Of a stretch of 64,000 nt of DNA, positions 60,357 through 64,000 are shown one piece after another. Source of the stretch: Hysterangium stoloniferum (Eukaryota > Basidiomycota > Agaricomycetes > Hysterangiales > Hysterangiaceae); the NCBI GenBank assembly GCA_015178975.1, contig WHVD01000070.1:186001-250000 (forward strand), written 5' to 3'. Position numbers and translations under genes: made by a program. The notes beneath the pieces are model-generated. The model worked only from the letters and a program-made list of their open reading frames with translations, was not told the origin of the DNA and made no database searches. Numbering within the stretch: position 1 is the first letter of the stretch; each line of letters starts with the position of its first letter.

Positions 60357-60986
60357 TGTGAGAGGTATGGCAAAATACACTCAGGAAATATAGTCGGATG
60401 AGCTCTTACTATATCTCTTTTATTACTTCTATTTTCTCTCTTTTATTATATCTATAATTAGTTTGACGACCTATGTATGCGGTACATCGACTCTTGTGGG
60501 CGCACACACACCAGACTTATGTATTCTAGCGCCCGTAGTTTAGAACTCAGACACTTTTTACACCGCAACCACAACTTACTCAGACACCTGTTAGTGTCCT
60601 GTAAGTTGTGATTGGTGTATCATCTCAACTGTCACAGACGGGCTTTAGCTACTCATTCAATCTGAGTTTCGAACTGTACCAGTTGAAACTCAATCCTTAT
60701 CTCAACCTGTGTGGACGACATCCACGCTACTCTATTATTCGACTCTCTAACTACTCTACTTGCACTCGAGCAGTCGTCCAGAATTGTACTTAACAGTCGA
60801 TTCTACTTATTCGTTCTAGCTATCTACCTTACTTTAGATAGCTACTTCTCTCTACCGTATTGAACTAAGTAGTCAATACGTGTTCGGTCTGTATTAGACT
60901 TAGACAGTCAATACATCATGGTATCGTACCTAAACGGTCGATATTCTTCGTATATAGAACGGTTAGAACTTCTACCACTCTTCACA
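60357..60986 (+). repeat. Right arm LTR of the palindrome
   Basis: Inverted partner of the left arm. It keeps more CpG sites. No primer binding site (TGG...) follows it; the next bases are the target duplication CCCAG. Confidence 0.85.
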
Positions 60987-60991
60987 CCCAG

Positions 60992-61924
60992 GTCGAAGAG
61001 CTATGTCAAAGAAGGTGTCGAAGGACACTTGGAACTCCTCCCCATGTGTCCTGTGAAGAACCTCCAAGATGCAGGATAGCATTTCCTTAGGCGAGACACT
61101 TGGTGCGAAAGGAAAGGGCAATGTCTTCCCACCTCAAAACATCATTGGCGGATGTCAACCTGTCCAACTTCTGAATTGAAAAGACCCAGCAACCGTAGGC
61201 CTTTTGGCACGTTTGAATGATGGCAGAGCGCGATCAGCAGAGGTGTCTGTAATGTGGGCAATGAGAGAGGGCCGGGGGTGTAGAGATGGCGGGGTAGGAG
61301 TAGGAAGTGGTGCGCAGCTCACATCTCCACCAGAGGGAAGTCTCCCAGGGTGTCAGAATTTGACAACAGATGCTCCAACAGGTCGACCAGGTCCACAGCC
61401 GAGTGAATCGGTGCATGCTCAGGAAGGACACAAGTGGAGTCGATGAGCAGGGACCGAAACATGGAGAGCTCAACCCATTTGATATCCTCCGCTAAACGCA
61501 GCTGTTCCTTAGGGTCATTGACGCATAAGTAAAATGTACTCATGCGATCCGACAGCGTGAGAGACCCACTATATCCTTGGATATGCCCTTTAAGAAGGGG
61601 GTGCCGCAAGGTTGGCCCCAGGCGTGTTAATGTGCGTCCCACAGTGAAAATATTAGAGGGGTAGTTAATGGACACGCGCATCCAACCTGCCTGTAAGAAA
61701 CAAGCCAAGTTGGCCATGTCCCGAGAGTGAGGGGTAGAAGGTGGCTGCGGTGGGGGGCTGCAGATGGGGTTGGCCAGGAAGGGGTCAATGGTAAGGGACT
61801 CGTTGGCCTGAACCTCAGCCCTCCGCTTCCCCTTCACCTTTTCACTTAAGGGGGGAGGCTCCTTGAAGATTTCCCTGGCTGGGGGAGGTTCCTTAGAGAC
61901 CTCTGTGGCTGGGGGGGGTGTCAT
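60992..61924 (-). pseudogene. Second copy of the left-edge retroelement ORF family, decayed and interrupted
   Basis: From the ATG at 61924 the frame gives about 200 residues: a proline-rich start (EPPPAREIFKEPPP), then GWMRVSINYPSNIF, VGRTLTRLGPTLRHPLLKG and EDIKWVELSMFRSLL, with a stop at 61319. Further coding-like pieces follow in other frames (TCQKAYGCWVFSIQKLDRL, LRWEDIALSFRTKC, then CILEVLHRTHGEEF) until the palindromic element inserted at 60991. The W-M-R-V..NYPS block matches the C-terminal end of the ORF at 1-1548. Function unknown; I treat it as a retroelement gene remnant split by the palindrome. Confidence 0.5.
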
Positions 61925-62777
61925 ATATTTTATCACTTTGTTTCTTTGTTTAACCTTTAAGGGACATTAGTCAAATAGTAGAGGACTGGATCCTTTAACT
62001 TTGGCTCAAGAGTTTAAGATGTCATTGTTCTGATAACATAAGATTTGCCATGGAAACCAGCAGAGTCATAGATTACATACTAATAAGGTATCTCTAGCCC
62101 TTATAGTATGCAATATACCCCATCTCCTTGGCTGCATATTGAGGGAGATGACTCATTGGTGATGAGTTATGACCAGAGCTATGACTCAGATTGTAATGTA
62201 TTAGACTTATTTTAATATTATTTTCTGGAAAAAGGAGTCCAATGCTCTATCAAAATGTGCAAGTACTCAATTCACAACAAGGTAAAATAATTTAAGTATT
62301 TGATATTAATCAGTGGCAGCCTTAATAGACTTAGAACCCCTGAAGTCAAGAGTTTACTTGAATATATGCACCCTACTTCGCAAAGAAGGTTTTTGAGAGC
62401 TGCTTATGTAAGCTTGTTCTTTTTCTGTGAAAACAACCACTAAAATATGAATAACAATTTACTGATTCCAAAACTAGATTCAACTTCAATGCTAGCTAGT
62501 TTATATATATTTTATACTATTTGTCAAACAGTAAAAATATTTATAAACGGGTCAAAAGATTAGATATAGAATAAAACACTATTTGGCTAATATATGCTTT
62601 ATTTACACTAACCTACAGGGTCTACTGTGATAATAACTTATCAGGATCTTAATGTAGTCTTAATGATTCTGCAAGAATATTCTCAGTATTTAATTATAAG
62701 CCAAACCAGGAGAAATTAGAATTATATTCTAATTTCAAACAATAAAACAAACAATTTATTTATTACTTGGTTGATAG
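61925..62777. other. AT-rich stretch without genes
   Basis: Two TGACTCA motifs (62149 and 62182) are the only distinct signals. No ORF above background. Confidence 0.4.
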
Positions 62778-63012
62778 CCAACAACTCTAACCGAGGTGGC
62801 AACGATTCCAAAAACTTAAATAGAAGTTAGAAAAAGTAATAAAGCCAGCTACTCAATTAAGAGGTGGCAAGGGGGAACAAATAAGTCAACAACTCAGATT
62901 GAGGTGACAAGGTGAACTACTTGGGCCAACAACTCTAACCGAGGTGGCAAAGGTTTCCAACAACTCAAATAGAGGTGGAATTAAAAGTCCAACAGCCCTG
63001 ATAGGGGTGGAA
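62778..63012 (+). repeat. Dispersed 24-26 bp motif, six copies
   Basis: The motif CCAACAACTCTAACCGAGG followed by TGGCAA recurs with changes at 62778, about 62848, 62886, 62926, 62957 and 62989. Spacing of the last four starts is 40, 31 and 32 bp. The GAGGTGG core is kept best. Between copies the sequence differs, so it is not a simple tandem array. Confidence 0.75.
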
Positions 63013-63278
63013 TAGCCTGCTTGCTGCAGTAACACACAGATGTGGGTGGATAAAAAGTTATATTTTCACGGCTGGAGCAGAGCTCCTTATATACAATAAA
63101 ATGTGAGACATTTTTGAGACATATTACATCATTACTATCCTAATTTAGCTATTCCTGGGGAAGCTTCTGGAATGCTCCAGGAATTTCCGGTTTTTTCTAT
63201 AGTAGCATACATGATGATGTAATCTATTCCCGCGCCTTTCGTGTATGTCATCCGTGCGCCTTTGTAATCATCGCGCCG

Positions 63279-63441
63279 TGTGACTGTCACATTATGTGAC
63301 CGTCGCGCCTTGTGACCGTCGCGCCTTGTGACCGTCGCGCCTTGTGACTGTCGCACCTTGTGACCGTCGCGCTTTGTGACCGTCGCACCTTGTGACCGTC
63401 GCGCTTTGTGACCGTCGCGCCTTTTTGTGACGACTGTCACA
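63279..63441. repeat. 16-bp tandem array bounded by TGTGAC/GTCACA palindromes
   Basis: Eight units of GTGACCGTCGCGCCTT with few changes fill 63296-63423. The palindrome TGTGAC-T-GTCACA (63279-63291) lies just before, and TGTGAC-GACT-GTCACA (63426-63441) just after. The minus strand is open through the array, but the protein is only the repeat translated, so it is not called a gene. Confidence 0.85.
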
Positions 63442-64000
63442 TGATTTTCTCGCGCGTTGTGTAATTAGCGCCTGGTGGCCGGTTTGATAGTATTTAGTTA
63501 AAAAAGAATAAATTCATACCTTCTTCAATATTTAAGATAAAAATGTAAAATAAATTGTAGAAATTCAACGAAATTTAAAAGATATTTATACAAATTTTAT
63601 CATCGCAATATAAGTATATTTCACAAGCCATTTTGGCTATTTCGGCTTTTGGGGGACTTAAAAGGTAGAAAACTAATAAAATACATAACACAGATACATA
63701 GTCATAACTGGTTGGATGACTCTGAAATACACTTATGAGTCAAGTATGGGAAATACTGACTCATTCTCCTAGTCACATTACTTAGTAAGCAGGATCCTGG
63801 ACTAGTATAAATACAGGCTCAAATCATGTATTTAGAAATCATTCAATATCACATCACTTGCTCATTTAGCTACACTTGCCTACTAGGTCCACACATTGTG
63901 CTTAAGTTGAGTACTCTCCTTGCCAATCTGTTGACCATCTTGTTTCCTTGAGTTGAGTTTTCTCCTCAGAAAAGGGACACGGGCACATAGTTGAATAAAA
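63442..64000. other. AT-rich right edge with a promoter-like end
   Basis: No ORF. The last 300 bp carry three TGACTC-type motifs and a TATAAATACA box (63806-63815), suggesting transcription to the right, possibly from an LTR or a gene beyond the window. Confidence 0.4.
63717..63815 (+). promoter_or_regulatory. Cluster of bZIP-type sites upstream of a TATA box
   Basis: TGACTCT (63717), ATGAGTCA (63735) and TGACTCAT (63757) lie within 50 bp, and TATAAATACA follows at 63806. TGACTCA is the Gcn4/Cpc1 and AP-1 site. The downstream transcript start would be near 63840; what it drives is not visible. Confidence 0.45.

Larger units (their letters stand above)
59711..60986. mobile_element. Palindromic element: two inverted LTRs flanked by a 5-bp target duplication
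   Basis: A 635-bp LTR in minus orientation (59711-60345), an 11-bp spacer GTGCCCTCCAG, and a 630-bp LTR in plus orientation (60357-60986). Both outer ends are the same LTR end (TGTGAAG... / ...CTTCACA). CCCAG occurs just outside on both sides (59706-59710 and 60987-60991), the 5-bp duplication expected of Ty3/gypsy integrase. The arms pair along their length, so the unit could form a 1.2 kb hairpin. The spacer equals the polypurine tract of the left LTR. Confidence 0.85.

Noticed and set aside
62778..63012. CRISPR-like repeat-spacer array
   Set aside because: Nuclear fungal DNA, uneven spacing, degenerate repeats and no cas genes.
63135..63440. Minus-strand frame of 101 codons through the 16-bp array
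   Set aside because: The protein is the translated repeat (DGHKARRSQ-like units); the DNA repeat explains the open frame.

Overview
The window reads as nuclear DNA of a filamentous basidiomycete, most likely a mushroom-forming Agaricomycete. Genes are broken by many short GT-AG introns (about 45-75 nt). The gene set is fungal (Nop4, AC40, A49, Set2, Unc13, NAPE-PLD, CYP, Cuz1, DHX35 and a DUF7598-like membrane protein). Ty3/gypsy chromovirus and hAT relics are present, and one tiny ORF ends in a CaaX box like a mushroom lipopeptide pheromone precursor. All calls come from reading translations and splice signals by eye; no database search was run.

Layout. (1) 1-14.35 kb is a nest of LTR retroelements on the minus strand. 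A decayed chromovirus has its 5-prime LTR at 13712-14347, then ORF1, Gag and protease, and after a gap RNase H, integrase and a broken chromodomain ending at 1899. It is split by a 5.6 kb non-autonomous LTR element (4412-10005) that codes only for an ORF1-like protein and carries a CpG-rich minisatellite. A separate retroelement-like ORF runs off the left edge. The chromovirus itself lies in a small unknown gene, of which 118 codons survive (14348-14703). (2) 14.7-45.2 kb is ordinary, gene-dense euchromatin: Cuz1-like, Nop4, Rpc40, bleomycin hydrolase, an OGFr-domain protein, NAPE-PLD, an MBL-fold hydrolase, DHX35, a kinase-like relic, a small Ser/Pro-rich protein, a tetraspan protein, Unc13 and a P450. 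(3) 45.2-48.3 kb holds no clear gene. (4) 48.3-55.7 kb carries Set2, Rpa49 and an F-box/LRR-like gene. (5) 55.7-64 kb is gene-poor accessory DNA with the CaaX peptide gene, a hAT transposase scrap, a 1.28 kb palindrome of two inverted LTRs inside a 5-bp target duplication, a second copy of the left-edge retroelement ORF family, and several tandem or dispersed motif arrays.

How the genes relate. Three genes serve ribosome production: Nop4 (60S processing), AC40 (Pol I and III) and A49 (Pol I). Nop4 and AC40 start head to head with only 97 bp between start codons; Set2 and A49 are also divergent, 300 bp apart. The rest are unrelated housekeeping or accessory genes, and no metabolic cluster is seen around the P450. 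The most notable items are the TSD-flanked inverted-LTR palindrome, the CaaX peptide gene, the non-autonomous element that kept only ORF1, and micro-exons of 12 and 16 nt.
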